Source: Leifsonia shinshuensis (lineage in GTDB: Bacteria > Actinomycetota > Actinomycetes > Actinomycetales > Microbacteriaceae). From it: a stretch of DNA of 64,000 nt. Below are positions 16,672 through 24,856 of the stretch, in pieces. The stretch covers positions 310,001-374,000 of the forward strand of contig NZ_JAHHZQ010000003.1 of assembly GCF_022606355.1 (NCBI RefSeq), written 5' to 3'. The translations under genes and the position numbers were made by a program. The notes beneath the pieces are model-generated. The model saw nothing but the letters and a program-made list of their open reading frames with translations. It did not search any database and was not told where the DNA came from. Within the stretch, counting starts at the first letter, position 1. Every line of letters begins with the position of its first letter.

Positions 16672-18081
16672 ATGACCGATGTCCGTGACCTGCTCGACCG
16701 TGTCAGCGCGCCGGAGGGCGAGGGCCGCACCATCCACGACCCGGCGACCGGCGAGGTCATCGGCAACGCGCCCGAGGCGACCGTCGAGGAGCTGGACGCG
16801 GCCATCGCCCGGGCCCGGGCGGCCCAGCCGGCGTGGGAGGCCCTCGGCCACGAGGCGCGGTCGGCCGCCCTCAACGCCGCCGCCGACGCCGTCGATGCGC
16901 GCGCGGAGGAGCTCGCGCGCCTCCTCTCCCGCGAGCAGGGCAAGCCGCTGAACGGGCCCAACGCCCGCTTCGAGATCGGGGCCTGCTCTGCGTGGCTGCG
17001 CACCAACGCCGCACTGCAGCTGGAGCCGGAGGTGCTCGTCGACGACGGCGAGACGCACGCAGAGCTGCACTACCGCGCCGCCGGCGTCGTCGGGGCGATC
17101 GGCCCGTGGAACTGGCCGCTCATGATCGCCGTCTGGCAGCTGGCGCCCGCGCTGCGGATGGGCAACACCGTGGTCGTCAAGCCGTCCGAGTACACGCCGC
17201 TGAGCGTGCTCGCCCTCGTCGACGTGCTGAACGAGGCGCTCCCCGCCGACGTGCTCATCGCTGTCTCCGGCGGCCGCGAGGTCGGCGCCCGGCTGGCCTC
17301 GCACCCCGACATCGACAAGGTGATGTTCACCGGCTCCACCGCCACCGGCAAGAAGATCATCGAGAGCTCGGCGGGCAACCTCGCCCGGCTCACCCTGGAG
17401 CTCGGTGGCAACGACGCGGGCATCATCCTGCCGGGCACCGACGCGAAGGCGATCGCCCAGGACCTGTTCTGGGGCGCCTTCATCAACACGGGTCAGACCT
17501 GCGCCGCGCTCAAGCGCCTGTATGTGCACGACTCGGTGTACGACGACGTCGTGGAGGCGCTGGCGGAGGTCGCGCGCGCCACCCCGATGGGCAACGGCCT
17601 GGACGAGGAGAACGTGCTCGGTCCGCTGCAGAACAAGCAGCAGTTCGACATCGTGAACCGGCTGGTGGAGGACGCGAAGGCCCACGGCGCCCGCATCGTC
17701 ACCGGAGGCTCCCCCGCCACCGAGCTGGGCGACCTGTTCTACCCGATCACTCTCGTCGCCGACGTGTCCGACGGAGTCGCCATCGTCGACGAGGAGCAGT
17801 TCGGGCCTGCGCTGCCGATCATCCGCTACACCGAGGTGGAGGACGCGATCGCGAGTGCCAACCGCCTCGACGTCGGGCTGGGCGGCTCGGTCTGGGGACC
17901 GGACCGCGACGAAGCACTCGCGGTCGCCAACCGCATGCAGTCCGGCACCGTGTGGATCAACTCGCACGGCGGCGTGCACCCGATGATCCCCTTCGGCGGC
18001 GTCAAGGGCTCCGGCTACGGCGTCGAGTTCGGCGTCGAAGGCCTCAAGGCGGTCTCCGTGCACCGCGTCATCAACGGCTGA
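16672..18081 (+). CDS. NAD(P)-dependent aldehyde dehydrogenase
   Basis: A 469-residue ALDH-superfamily enzyme with the transition-state Asn in PWNWP (N147), cofactor Lys in VVVKPSE (K170), general base Glu in LELGGND (E243) and nucleophilic Cys in INTGQTC (C277). The ATG follows GGAGGAG at good spacing. Seven bases after its stop begins a kinase gene, and then a PLP phospho-lyase, so the three form one operon. The phospho-lyase step would release an aldehyde, which this enzyme would oxidise to an acid. It could also oxidise the aldehyde from the nearby amine oxidase. Confidence 0.95.
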   Translation: MTDVRDLLDRVSAPEGEGRTIHDPATGEVIGNAPEATVEELDAAIARARAAQPAWEALGHEARSAALNAAADAVDARAEELARLLSREQGKPLNGPNARFEIGACSAWLRTNAALQLEPEVLVDDGETHAELHYRAAGVVGAIGPWNWPLMIAVWQLAPALRMGNTVVVKPSEYTPLSVLALVDVLNEALPADVLIAVSGGREVGARLASHPDIDKVMFTGSTATGKKIIESSAGNLARLTLELGGNDAGIILPGTDAKAIAQDLFWGAFINTGQTCAALKRLYVHDSVYDDVVEALAEVARATPMGNGLDEENVLGPLQNKQQFDIVNRLVEDAKAHGARIVTGGSPATELGDLFYPITLVADVSDGVAIVDEEQFGPALPIIRYTEVEDAIASANRLDVGLGGSVWGPDRDEALAVANRMQSGTVWINSHGGVHPMIPFGGVKGSGYGVEFGVEGLKAVSVHRVING

Positions 18082-18088
18082 GGCGGCT

Positions 18089-19147
18089 GTGCGCGTGCAG
18101 CGGTCGACCGCCGCCGACCTCGTCGTGGATGTCGACTCCGCCGACGACCTCGCCCGACGGGCGCTCAGCGACTTCGGGTTCTCCGGGGCCGCCGACCTCC
18201 GCTTCGTCACCCGGCGCGAGAACCTGGTCTTCCGCGTCACCGCCGACGCCGGCGAGTGGGCGCTCAAGGTGCATCGCCCCGGCTACCACACCGACAGCGA
18301 GATCGAGTCGGAGGCGGCCTTCCTCCGGTCGCTGGCGGGCGCCGGGGTGGGCGTCGCCCGTCCGCTCCCGCGCGTCGACGGCTCGCACCTCGCGCACGTG
18401 ACCGACGCGCGCGGCGCGACCGTGCAGGTGTCGATGCAGGAGTGGCTGCCCTCCGCGACCCCGCTCGGCTCGTCGCCCGACACGTTCACGGGCCGGGCAT
18501 GCCCGGCGGAGGCCGACCTCCGCGAGCTCGGCCGCACGATCGCGCTCCTCCACGACTGCGCTGAGCGTTCGGGCGCACCCGTCGGGTACGACCGGCACGC
18601 CTGGGACGCCGCCGGCCTCTGCGGCCCGGGGGCGCTCTGGGGCCGCGCCGGTGACCTCCCGACTCTGACGCACTCGCAGCGCGCGACGCTCGTCGACGTG
18701 GAGGGCGCAGTCGCCCGCGATCTCCGCCGTCTCGACCGGTCGCCGGCGAGCTACGGCCCCATCCACGCCGACCTCACGTTGGAGAACGTGCTGGTCTCCG
18801 GAGGCGGGATCGCCGTCATCGACTTCGACGACTGCGGCGAGGGCTGGTACCTCTTCGACCTGGCGACGGCGTGCTTCTTCCTCACCGGGCACCCGCGGGG
18901 CGGCGAGCTCGTGGCCGCGGTGCTCGACGGCTACCGCGCGCAGCGCCCGCTCACTCGTCACGATGCGGAGGCCTGGCAGCCGTTGCTGCTCGCCCGCGCG
19001 CTCTCCTACCTGGCCTGGTCGGTCGACCGGCCCGACGAGGAGGCCACCGCCTTCCATCTCGAGCATCTCCTCCCCCACATCATCCCTGCCGCCTCGCGCT
19101 ACCTCGCGACCGGTCGCACCGGCTGGCCCGAGCTCGTCGCAGGCTGA
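18089..19147 (+). CDS. APH-fold kinase for a small hydroxy-amine (probable)
   Basis: A 352-residue aminoglycoside-phosphotransferase/choline-kinase-fold protein. The nucleotide Lys lies in WALKVHRPG (K60), the Brenner motif is HADLTLENV (catalytic D228) and the metal motif DFDDCG follows (D245). It is sandwiched between the ALDH and a class III aminotransferase-fold gene with seven- and 36-base gaps. This kinase/lyase pairing is the known arrangement for hydroxylysine and phosphoethanolamine-type breakdown: the kinase phosphorylates the hydroxyl and the lyase eliminates phosphate and ammonia. The exact substrate (ethanolamine, hydroxylysine, phenylethanolamine-like) is not fixed by the sequence. 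Confidence 0.85.
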   Translation: MRVQRSTAADLVVDVDSADDLARRALSDFGFSGAADLRFVTRRENLVFRVTADAGEWALKVHRPGYHTDSEIESEAAFLRSLAGAGVGVARPLPRVDGSHLAHVTDARGATVQVSMQEWLPSATPLGSSPDTFTGRACPAEADLRELGRTIALLHDCAERSGAPVGYDRHAWDAAGLCGPGALWGRAGDLPTLTHSQRATLVDVEGAVARDLRRLDRSPASYGPIHADLTLENVLVSGGGIAVIDFDDCGEGWYLFDLATACFFLTGHPRGGELVAAVLDGYRAQRPLTRHDAEAWQPLLLARALSYLAWSVDRPDEEATAFHLEHLLPHIIPAASRYLATGRTGWPELVAG

Positions 19148-19183
19148 CGCCCTCCCGAACCCCGACCCACCTGGAAGCTGAGC

Positions 19184-20500
19184 ATGACCGACCTCATGAC
19201 CCGCCGATTCGACACCCTCGGCCCCTACAGTCCGCTGTTCTACGACCGGCCGATCGAGTTCGTGCGCGCCGAGGGCGTGTGGCTGACCGATGTGAACGGC
19301 GACCGGTACCTGGACGGCTACAACAACGTGCCGCACGTGGGCCACGCGCACCCGCGGGTGGTCGCCGCCATCGCGGAGCAGGCCGCGACGCTCAACATCC
19401 ACACCCGGTATCTGAACGACCGCGTCGTCGACTACGCCGAGCGGTTGCTCGCGACCTTCGACGACGCCATCGACCGCATCGTCTTCACGAACAGCGGATC
19501 GGAGTCCAACGACCTGGCCTTCCGGATCGCGACCCAGCACTCCGGGGCCCCCGGCATCCTGATCTCGGACTTCAGCTACCACGGCCACACGCAGGCGCTC
19601 GCACGCGTGACGACCGGCCTCCGCGCGCACGAGGGCCTCGGCGGCCATGTGCGCACGCTGCGCGTCCCCGACCTCGACGGGCAGGACCGCGGCCTCCCTG
19701 CGGACGCCGTGCTGGCGGCTGCGCTCCGGGAGGCCGACGAGGCGATCGCCGCCCTGCAGGCGGACGGGCACGGCGTCGCGGCCGTGCTGTTCGACTCCCT
19801 GTTCTCGACCGAGGGCCTCAACCGGGTGCCGTCCGGGTTCGTGAGCGGGCTCGCCGACCGCGTGCGCCGGGCCGGCGGACTGGTGATCGCCGACGAGGTG
19901 CAGTCCGGCTTCGGGCGCACCGGCCGCAGCTTCTGGGGCCACGGCAACCACGGCATCGTCCCCGACCTCGTGACGATGGGCAAGCCGATGGGCAACGGGC
20001 ACCCGCTCGGCGGCGTCGCCCTCCCGGCCGCGCTGCTCGACGAGTTCGGCCCCCGCAACATGTACTTCAACACCTTCGGCGGCAACCCCGTCTCCGCGGC
20101 GGCCGGTCTGGCCGTGCTCGACGTGCTGCGCGACGAGCGGCTGGTCGAGCGCGCACACGCGAACGGACGTGTCATCCGGGACGCCCTGGCCGCGCTCGGA
20201 TCCGAGCATCCGTGGATCGGCGTGCCCAAGGGCGACGGCCTGTTCTTCGGCGTGGAAGTCTACGACCGCCCGGCCGCCGCGGCGGACGCACTGCCCGACC
20301 CGGCCCGCACCAAGGCGGTCGTGGAGGCCATGCGCGACCGGCACGTGCTCATCAGCCGCATCGGCCGTCACGACAGCGTCCTCAAGATGCGGCCGCCGCT
20401 GGCGATCGAGCCCCCGGACGTCCACCTCCTGCTCGCCGCCTTCTCCGACGCGCTGACGGAAGTCGAAGGGCGCGCAAACGCCCCTATTTCGGCGTTTTAG
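19184..20500 (+). CDS. Class III aminotransferase-fold PLP phospho-lyase (AGXT2L-like)
   Basis: A 438-residue fold-type I PLP enzyme. The Schiff-base Lys is K267 in TMGKPMGNGHPLGG, a signature of ethanolamine-phosphate/phosphohydroxylysine phospho-lyases rather than ordinary transaminases. The PLP ring Asp is in ADEVQSGFGR (D237) and the phosphate-binding loop is SGSESND. The expected reaction is beta-elimination of phosphate from an O-phospho-amine with deamination to an aldehyde. It is the last gene of the ALDH-kinase-lyase operon. Its final eleven codons and stop lie inside a dispersed hairpin repeat (20465-20520), so the C-terminal EGRANAPISAF tail is repeat-derived. Confidence 0.88.
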   Translation: MTDLMTRRFDTLGPYSPLFYDRPIEFVRAEGVWLTDVNGDRYLDGYNNVPHVGHAHPRVVAAIAEQAATLNIHTRYLNDRVVDYAERLLATFDDAIDRIVFTNSGSESNDLAFRIATQHSGAPGILISDFSYHGHTQALARVTTGLRAHEGLGGHVRTLRVPDLDGQDRGLPADAVLAAALREADEAIAALQADGHGVAAVLFDSLFSTEGLNRVPSGFVSGLADRVRRAGGLVIADEVQSGFGRTGRSFWGHGNHGIVPDLVTMGKPMGNGHPLGGVALPAALLDEFGPRNMYFNTFGGNPVSAAAGLAVLDVLRDERLVERAHANGRVIRDALAALGSEHPWIGVPKGDGLFFGVEVYDRPAAAADALPDPARTKAVVEAMRDRHVLISRIGRHDSVLKMRPPLAIEPPDVHLLLAAFSDALTEVEGRANAPISAF

Positions 20501-20520
20501 GGGCGCTTGCGTGCCCCTCG
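20465..20520. repeat. GAAGGGC-family hairpin overlapping a gene end
   Basis: The hairpin has outer arms GAAGGGCGCGCAAACGCCCC and GGGGCGCTTGCGTGCCCCTCG-like sequence around a TATTTCGGCGTTTTA centre. The ends match the family at 4289-4672 and 6683-6738, while the inner stem is different but paired. It supplies the last codons and stop of the phospho-lyase gene. Confidence 0.75.
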
Positions 20521-20542
20521 ACGATCGTGGCGCCGAAGTGCG

Positions 20543-20578
20543 CGAAGGGCGGCCACCCATCGGGGTGGCCGCCCTTCG
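20543..20578. terminator. Bidirectional terminator hairpin
   Basis: A perfect 16-bp stem (CGAAGGGCGGCCACCC with its complement) closed by a four-base ATCG loop, between the converging phospho-lyase and hsp20 genes. The remaining gap up to 20656 shows nothing else. Confidence 0.85.
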
Positions 20579-20656
20579 GACCTGGCGAGCGTGGCGCGCC
20601 GCCCGCATCATGCGGTCCGGCCTTCACCGGCGTGGAGCCCGCTCGCGGATCGCCCC

Positions 20657-21082
20657 TCAGGCGGTGACGGCTTTGCGTCCGCTGCCCACCGAATCGACGT
20701 TGACCTTGCGCGGCTTCGCGCGCTCGGCGATGGGGATCAGGACGCTGAGCACGCCGTTGTCGTAGCTCGCGCTGATCCCGTCGGTGTCGACGTCGTCGCC
20801 GATCGTGAACTGCCGCAGGTAGGCGCCGAACGGCCGCTCCTGGAGGAGCCAGCGGCTGTTCGAGTGGTCTCCCGCCGACCGTTGCGCCCGGATGCTCAGC
20901 AGGTGGCCATCGAGGTCGATGTCGATGGATCCGGGGTCGATGCCGGGGAGGTCCGCGTTGAGCAGGTACTTGTCGCCCTCACGCGACAGGTCCACCGGCA
21001 TCATGCGCGGCTGACGGCTGGTGTCGAAGACACTCTGGGCGATCCTGTCCAGCTGGCTGAAAGGATCGAATGACATGGCCAT
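20657..21082 (-). CDS. Small heat shock protein, Hsp20/alpha-crystallin family
   Basis: A 141-residue sHSP. The alpha-crystallin domain spans about residues 27-130, with YLLNADLPGIDPGSIDIDLDGHLLSI and the conserved GVLSVLIPIAE near the end. An ATP-independent holdase for unfolding proteins. The first ATG is chosen because AAGGAG lies ten bases upstream; a second ATG (MSFDP) follows two codons later. An HspR-like MerR repressor gene lies about 420 bp away in the opposite direction, suggesting heat-inducible control. Confidence 0.95.
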   Translation of the reverse strand: MAMSFDPFSQLDRIAQSVFDTSRQPRMMPVDLSREGDKYLLNADLPGIDPGSIDIDLDGHLLSIRAQRSAGDHSNSRWLLQERPFGAYLRQFTIGDDVDTDGISASYDNGVLSVLIPIAERAKPRKVNVDSVGSGRKAVTA

Positions 21083-21396
21083 GGGTGTGATCTCCTTTCA
21101 TCGTTGGGGGTGCGTGCGGCGCTGGTGCGCCGCAGGTCGCTGCGGGTCGACGCGGCGGACGGCGGATACCGCGCCACCGCCCGGATCCGCGCACCGGGCG
21201 CTCTTCGGGCCGGGCGGCACCGCGTCTCGGGCGCGCCGTCGGGCGTCGCTGTTCCCGGCCCCGCGCATCCGGTGCGCGCGGGAGGCTCCAAGCCGGTGCG
21301 GGCGACCAGAGCGGCGAACTCGGCCTCCAGCCATTCCGAGTCTGAGCAGATCAGGTCTGCGAACCCTGCCGTCGTCGTCTCGGTCGCCGTCTGCAT
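21001..21396 (-). CDS. Small conserved hypothetical protein, possibly frameshifted
   Basis: The N terminus, MQTATETTTAGFADLICSDS followed by EWLEAEFAALVA, looks like a genuine conserved actinobacterial small-protein start, with GGGAGGC upstream of the ATG. After about residue 40 the sequence becomes Arg/Pro/Ala-rich and the frame runs 82 bp into the hsp20 gene. Another frame ends earlier at 21098 (PQRPAAHQRRTHPQR), so the real gene may stop there by a frameshift. It is upstream of hsp20 on the same strand and probably cotranscribed. Function unknown. Confidence 0.45.
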   Translation of the reverse strand: MQTATETTTAGFADLICSDSEWLEAEFAALVARTGLEPPARTGCAGPGTATPDGAPETRCRPARRAPGARIRAVARYPPSAASTRSDLRRTSAARTPNDERRSHPWPCHSILSASWTGSPRVSSTPAVSRA

Positions 21397-21419
21397 CTCG
21401 GAGCCTCCCGTTCCGCGAT

Positions 21420-21504
21420 CCGAATGAGATTACCTACAGCGTTTGATATAGATTTAATACACCCGGCGCTTGACAATTTCTCCACTTAACAGGAAACTCT
21501 AAGG
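21420..21504. promoter_or_regulatory. Divergent heat-shock promoter region, HAIR-like half sites
   Basis: An AT-rich stretch between the small ORF/hsp20 and the HspR-like gene. It contains TTGACA (21470-21475) as a -35 candidate for the rightward gene and CTTGACA-N8-ACTTAAC (21469-21490), which matches the HspR-associated inverted repeat CTTGAGT-N7-ACTCAAG at five of seven positions in each arm. The spacing is one base too long, so the operator assignment is weak. Confidence 0.4.
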
Positions 21505-21780
21505 ATGACGGACCGCCCAGGGGACGTGCCTCTCTACAGCATCGCGGTCGCAGCGCAACTCGCCGAACTGCCGGCGGCGACGCTGCGCCTGTACGAGGAG
21601 AAGGGGCTGATCACACCCGCGCGCACGCACGGCGGCACGCGGCGGTACAGCGATGACGACATCGCTGCCATCCGCGAAGTGGCCGTGCTGCAAGGCGACG
21701 GCATCAACCTGGCCGGCATCGGGCGCGTGCTCGAACTGCGTGCCGAGAACGCAGAGCTCCGCCGGCGCCTCGACGGCTGA
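21505..21780 (+). CDS. MerR family regulator, HspR-like
   Basis: A 91-residue single-domain MerR protein, the length of a minimal HspR. YSIAVAAQLAELPAATLRLYEEKGLI forms the winged HTH, GGTRRYSDDDIAAIREV the wing, and GINLAGIGRVLELRAENAELRRRL matches the characteristic HspR segment and short coiled coil. HspR represses chaperone genes. The neighbouring divergent Hsp20 gene is the probable target. The AAGG directly abuts the ATG, so initiation may be leaderless or weak. Confidence 0.8.
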   Translation: MTDRPGDVPLYSIAVAAQLAELPAATLRLYEEKGLITPARTHGGTRRYSDDDIAAIREVAVLQGDGINLAGIGRVLELRAENAELRRRLDG

Positions 21781-21803
21781 CGGCGGCGGAGCGGCAACAG
21801 ACT

Positions 21804-23321
21804 CTACAGCTCTGGCGCGTTCTGCTCCTCGGTGCCGTGGCCGATCTGCGCGTAGACGCGCGGGTTGCGGCGCTTGAGGACGTAGCCCCAGACGATCCCG
21901 ACCACACCGGCGAGGATCACGATCGCCGGGAGGAGGAACGTGGTCGCCGACGGCGGGGCGGTCGGGTCGCTGGTCAGCAGGGTGTTGAAGTAGACGACGA
22001 TCAGGATGAAGACCACCGTCAGGCCGATGCCGGAGACCACCGGCGCGACCACCCGCTGCCAGACGCCGAGGCCGTGCTTCGACCGGCGGAAGAAGCCGAT
22101 GACCGCGAACGAGACGATCGCCATCAGCAGCACCAGGCCGAGGGCGCCGGTGTTGGTGAGCCAGGAGAACAGCGTCAGCACCGGGAACAGGATCGCCGGG
22201 GCTCCCTTCGGCGGCACCCAGCCGACGCTGGCGATCGCGAACGCGGCGATCACGATCAGGGCGAGGATGGTCTGGGTCAGCGAGCCCGCCCACGGCGCGC
22301 GGCTGTGCGTGCGCACGCGCGCCAGCCACGACGGCAGCACGCCCTCGCGGCCGAGCGAGAAGAAGTAGCGCGCGACCGCGTTGTGGAAGCTGACCAGCGA
22401 CGCGAACAGGCTGGTGATGAAGAGCACCTGCGCGATGTCGCTGATCAACACCCCGACGTTCGACTCGAGGAACGAGAAGATCAGGTTGGGGCCCTGCTCG
22501 GTGGAGTCCTTGATCACCTTGCTCGGGCCGGAGGCGATCGTCATCGCCCACGAGGACAGCGCGTAGAAGAGCGCGATGACCGCGACGGCGGTGTAGGTGG
22601 CGCGGGCGACCGTGCGCTTCGGGTCCTTGGCCTCCTCGCCGTAGATCGCGGCGCCCTCGAAGCCCATGAAGGCCGCGATGCCGAACGCGAACACGGCGCC
22701 GATGCCGGGCACGAACAGCGCGGACGGGCTGAGGGCCTGGCCGCTGACGCCCTCCGGCGCCACGACGAACGCCGAGATGTCGTAGACGATGACCACCAGG
22801 AACTCCAGCGCCACGAGCACGCCCAGCACCTTCGCCGACAGGTCGACCCGGTTGACGCCGAGGATCCCGACGATCGCGATGCACACGATGATCGGCAGCC
22901 ACCACGGCAGGTCCCAGCCGAACTTGGTGTTCAGGAGGGAGGCGACCTGATAGCCGAACAGCCCGTACACGCCGATCTGCATCGCGTTGTACGACACGAG
23001 CGCCACGATCGAGACACCCACGCCGAGCGGGCGCCCGATCCCTTGAGACACGTACGAGTAGAACGCGCCGGCGTTGGTGACGTAGCGGCTCATCGCGGCG
23101 TAGCCGACGGCGAAGATCGCGAGCACGGCGCCGAGCAGGAGGAACGACAGCGGCACGCCGAGCACGCCGGTGACGGCGAAGGTCGTCGTGACCCCGCCCG
23201 CCAGGACGGTGAGCGGCGCGGAGGCCGCGACGATCATGAAGGTGACGGCGGGCACGCCGAGCCGGCGGTGGGATGCGGGATGCGGAGCTGCACTGACAGC
23301 GGTGTCAGAGGTTGAGGTCAC
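21804..23321 (-). CDS. APC superfamily amino acid/amine permease
   Basis: A 505-residue transporter with about 12 hydrophobic segments, starting with a GTG preceded by GAGGAG. The first helix region (GVPAVTFMIVAASAPLTVLAGG), AAFMGFEGAAIYGEEAKDPKRTVARAT and FHNAVARYFFSLGREGVLP are typical of the APC family. It converges on the HspR-like gene. A second APC permease is at 57085-58521. The substrate is unknown; an amine or amino acid would suit the upstream catabolic genes (inference). Confidence 0.92.
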   Translation of the reverse strand: MTSTSDTAVSAAPHPASHRRLGVPAVTFMIVAASAPLTVLAGGVTTTFAVTGVLGVPLSFLLLGAVLAIFAVGYAAMSRYVTNAGAFYSYVSQGIGRPLGVGVSIVALVSYNAMQIGVYGLFGYQVASLLNTKFGWDLPWWLPIIVCIAIVGILGVNRVDLSAKVLGVLVALEFLVVIVYDISAFVVAPEGVSGQALSPSALFVPGIGAVFAFGIAAFMGFEGAAIYGEEAKDPKRTVARATYTAVAVIALFYALSSWAMTIASGPSKVIKDSTEQGPNLIFSFLESNVGVLISDIAQVLFITSLFASLVSFHNAVARYFFSLGREGVLPSWLARVRTHSRAPWAGSLTQTILALIVIAAFAIASVGWVPPKGAPAILFPVLTLFSWLTNTGALGLVLLMAIVSFAVIGFFRRSKHGLGVWQRVVAPVVSGIGLTVVFILIVVYFNTLLTSDPTAPPSATTFLLPAIVILAGVVGIVWGYVLKRRNPRVYAQIGHGTEEQNAPEL

Positions 23322-23447
23322 GGGGGTTCTCCTCGATGGGACGCGCTCACGGGATGCGCGATTGAACACGATCCAACCGCGCGCGGGCCCTCGGCGCTTG
23401 CCCGCCCGTGCACGGCGGTTGACCACAGCGGAACAGTCCGGACGGCG

Positions 23448-24782
23448 CTAGCCGGCCAGCGACCCCGCCCGCCTCGGCCGGATCGCGACCACCGGGATGA
23501 GCAGGAGCGCGAGCGCGGCACCGCCCAGGCCGAGGAGGTCGTAGCCGGCGGCGGCCATGACAACACCGGACATGGCGCTGCCTCCGGCGCCGGCCAGGGA
23601 GATCAGCACGTCGACGCTCCCCTGGGTCCGCGCGCGGACGTCCGGGCTGGTCGCGTCGATGATCATGGCGGTGCCGGCGATGATGCCGAAGTTCCAACCC
23701 AGGCCGAGGAGGATGAGCGCGACCACCGACACTGCGAGCGAATCCCCCGACATCGCAGCGGTGACACCGGCGAGCAGCAGCGCTGCCCCGCAGGCGACGG
23801 CCATCGCCGTGCGGCCGATGCGGTCGACCAGGATCCCGGTGACCAGCGACGGCAGGTACATGGCGGCGATGTGGATGCCGATCACCAGACCGACGGCGTC
23901 GAGCCCGGCGTGGTGCAGCTGCATGTGGACGGGGGTCATCGTCATGATCGCGGTCATCACGATCTGGGCGACCACCATCACCGACGCACCGATGACGACC
24001 CCGCGCGCGGGACGCCGGCGCGCAGGGGGCGGAACCGGTGCGGGCGGCGTGGGCGGCCTCGGCGCGGTCTCCTGCCCGGCTCCCGCCGCATCCACCACCG
24101 CCGCATCCACCACCGCCGAGCCGCCGCGTGCGAGCCGCTCCGACAGCAGCAGCGGGTCGGGCCGCAGCAGCACGATCAGCGCGGTGCCCGCCGCGAGGTA
24201 GGCCGCCGCAGCGAGGATGAACGGGCCGGCCAGCTCCGGGATGCCCCACGCCGCGGCCACCTTCCCCATCGGTGTGACCAGGTTGGGCCCGAGCACGGCA
24301 CCGACCGTCGTGGAGACCAGGGCGATGCTCGCCGCCGTCGCCCTCCTGGCAGGGAGGGCGAGGTCGGTCCCCGCGTAGCGCGCCTGGAGGTTGGTCGCGG
24401 TTCCGGCGCCGTAGACGAACAGCGCGATGAACAACAGAGCGGGCGAGTCGATCGCCGCCGCGACCACGACCCCGATCGCACCGAGTCCGCCGGCCAGGAA
24501 ACCGCCACCGAGGCCGGGCCTGCGCCCGAAGCGCTGGCTCACACGTCCGACCAGGAACGCGGTCAGCGCCGACCCGAGGGTCAGCGCTGCGGCGGGCAGG
24601 CCGGCGAACTGGTCGCCGCCGAGCATCCGCTGCGCCAGGAGTGCGCCGACGGTGACGCCGGCGGCGAGTCCCGCTCCTCCCAGCATCTGGGTGACGACGA
24701 CGGCGACCAGCGTCCGCCGCTGCACTGCCGCTCGCAGGTCTTCGCGGGCGACCGCGTCCGCCGGGATGTCGAGAGCCTCCAC
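23448..24782 (-). CDS. Major facilitator superfamily transporter
   Basis: A 444-residue MFS protein with about 12 membrane segments and the loop motif GRVSQRFGRRPGLGGGF between helices 2 and 3. The central loop is long and Pro/Ala-rich (a VVDAAVVDAAGAG tandem and a PPTPPAPVPPPARRRP stretch). The GTG start has GGGAGG five bases upstream. It precedes the APC permease on the same strand at a 126-bp distance. Substrate unknown; the nearby 3-hydroxybenzoate hydroxylase makes an aromatic acid one possibility. Confidence 0.9.
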   Translation of the reverse strand: MEALDIPADAVAREDLRAAVQRRTLVAVVVTQMLGGAGLAAGVTVGALLAQRMLGGDQFAGLPAAALTLGSALTAFLVGRVSQRFGRRPGLGGGFLAGGLGAIGVVVAAAIDSPALLFIALFVYGAGTATNLQARYAGTDLALPARRATAASIALVSTTVGAVLGPNLVTPMGKVAAAWGIPELAGPFILAAAAYLAAGTALIVLLRPDPLLLSERLARGGSAVVDAAVVDAAGAGQETAPRPPTPPAPVPPPARRRPARGVVIGASVMVVAQIVMTAIMTMTPVHMQLHHAGLDAVGLVIGIHIAAMYLPSLVTGILVDRIGRTAMAVACGAALLLAGVTAAMSGDSLAVSVVALILLGLGWNFGIIAGTAMIIDATSPDVRARTQGSVDVLISLAGAGGSAMSGVVMAAAGYDLLGLGGAALALLLIPVVAIRPRRAGSLAG

Positions 24783-24856
24783 TGACCCTCCCTTCTCAGC
24801 CCAGTGTGGTGCCGCGGGCGGATGACCCTCAACCCGCGCCGTGGGATGCTGGGCGG

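Noticed and set aside
18089-19147. An aminoglycoside resistance phosphotransferase.
   Set aside because: The fold matches, but the operon with ALDH and an AGXT2L-type lyase points to metabolism of a small hydroxy-amine.
21469-21490. A confident HAIR element for HspR.
   Set aside because: Only five of seven bases match in each arm and the spacer is eight rather than seven, so it is reported only as a weak candidate.
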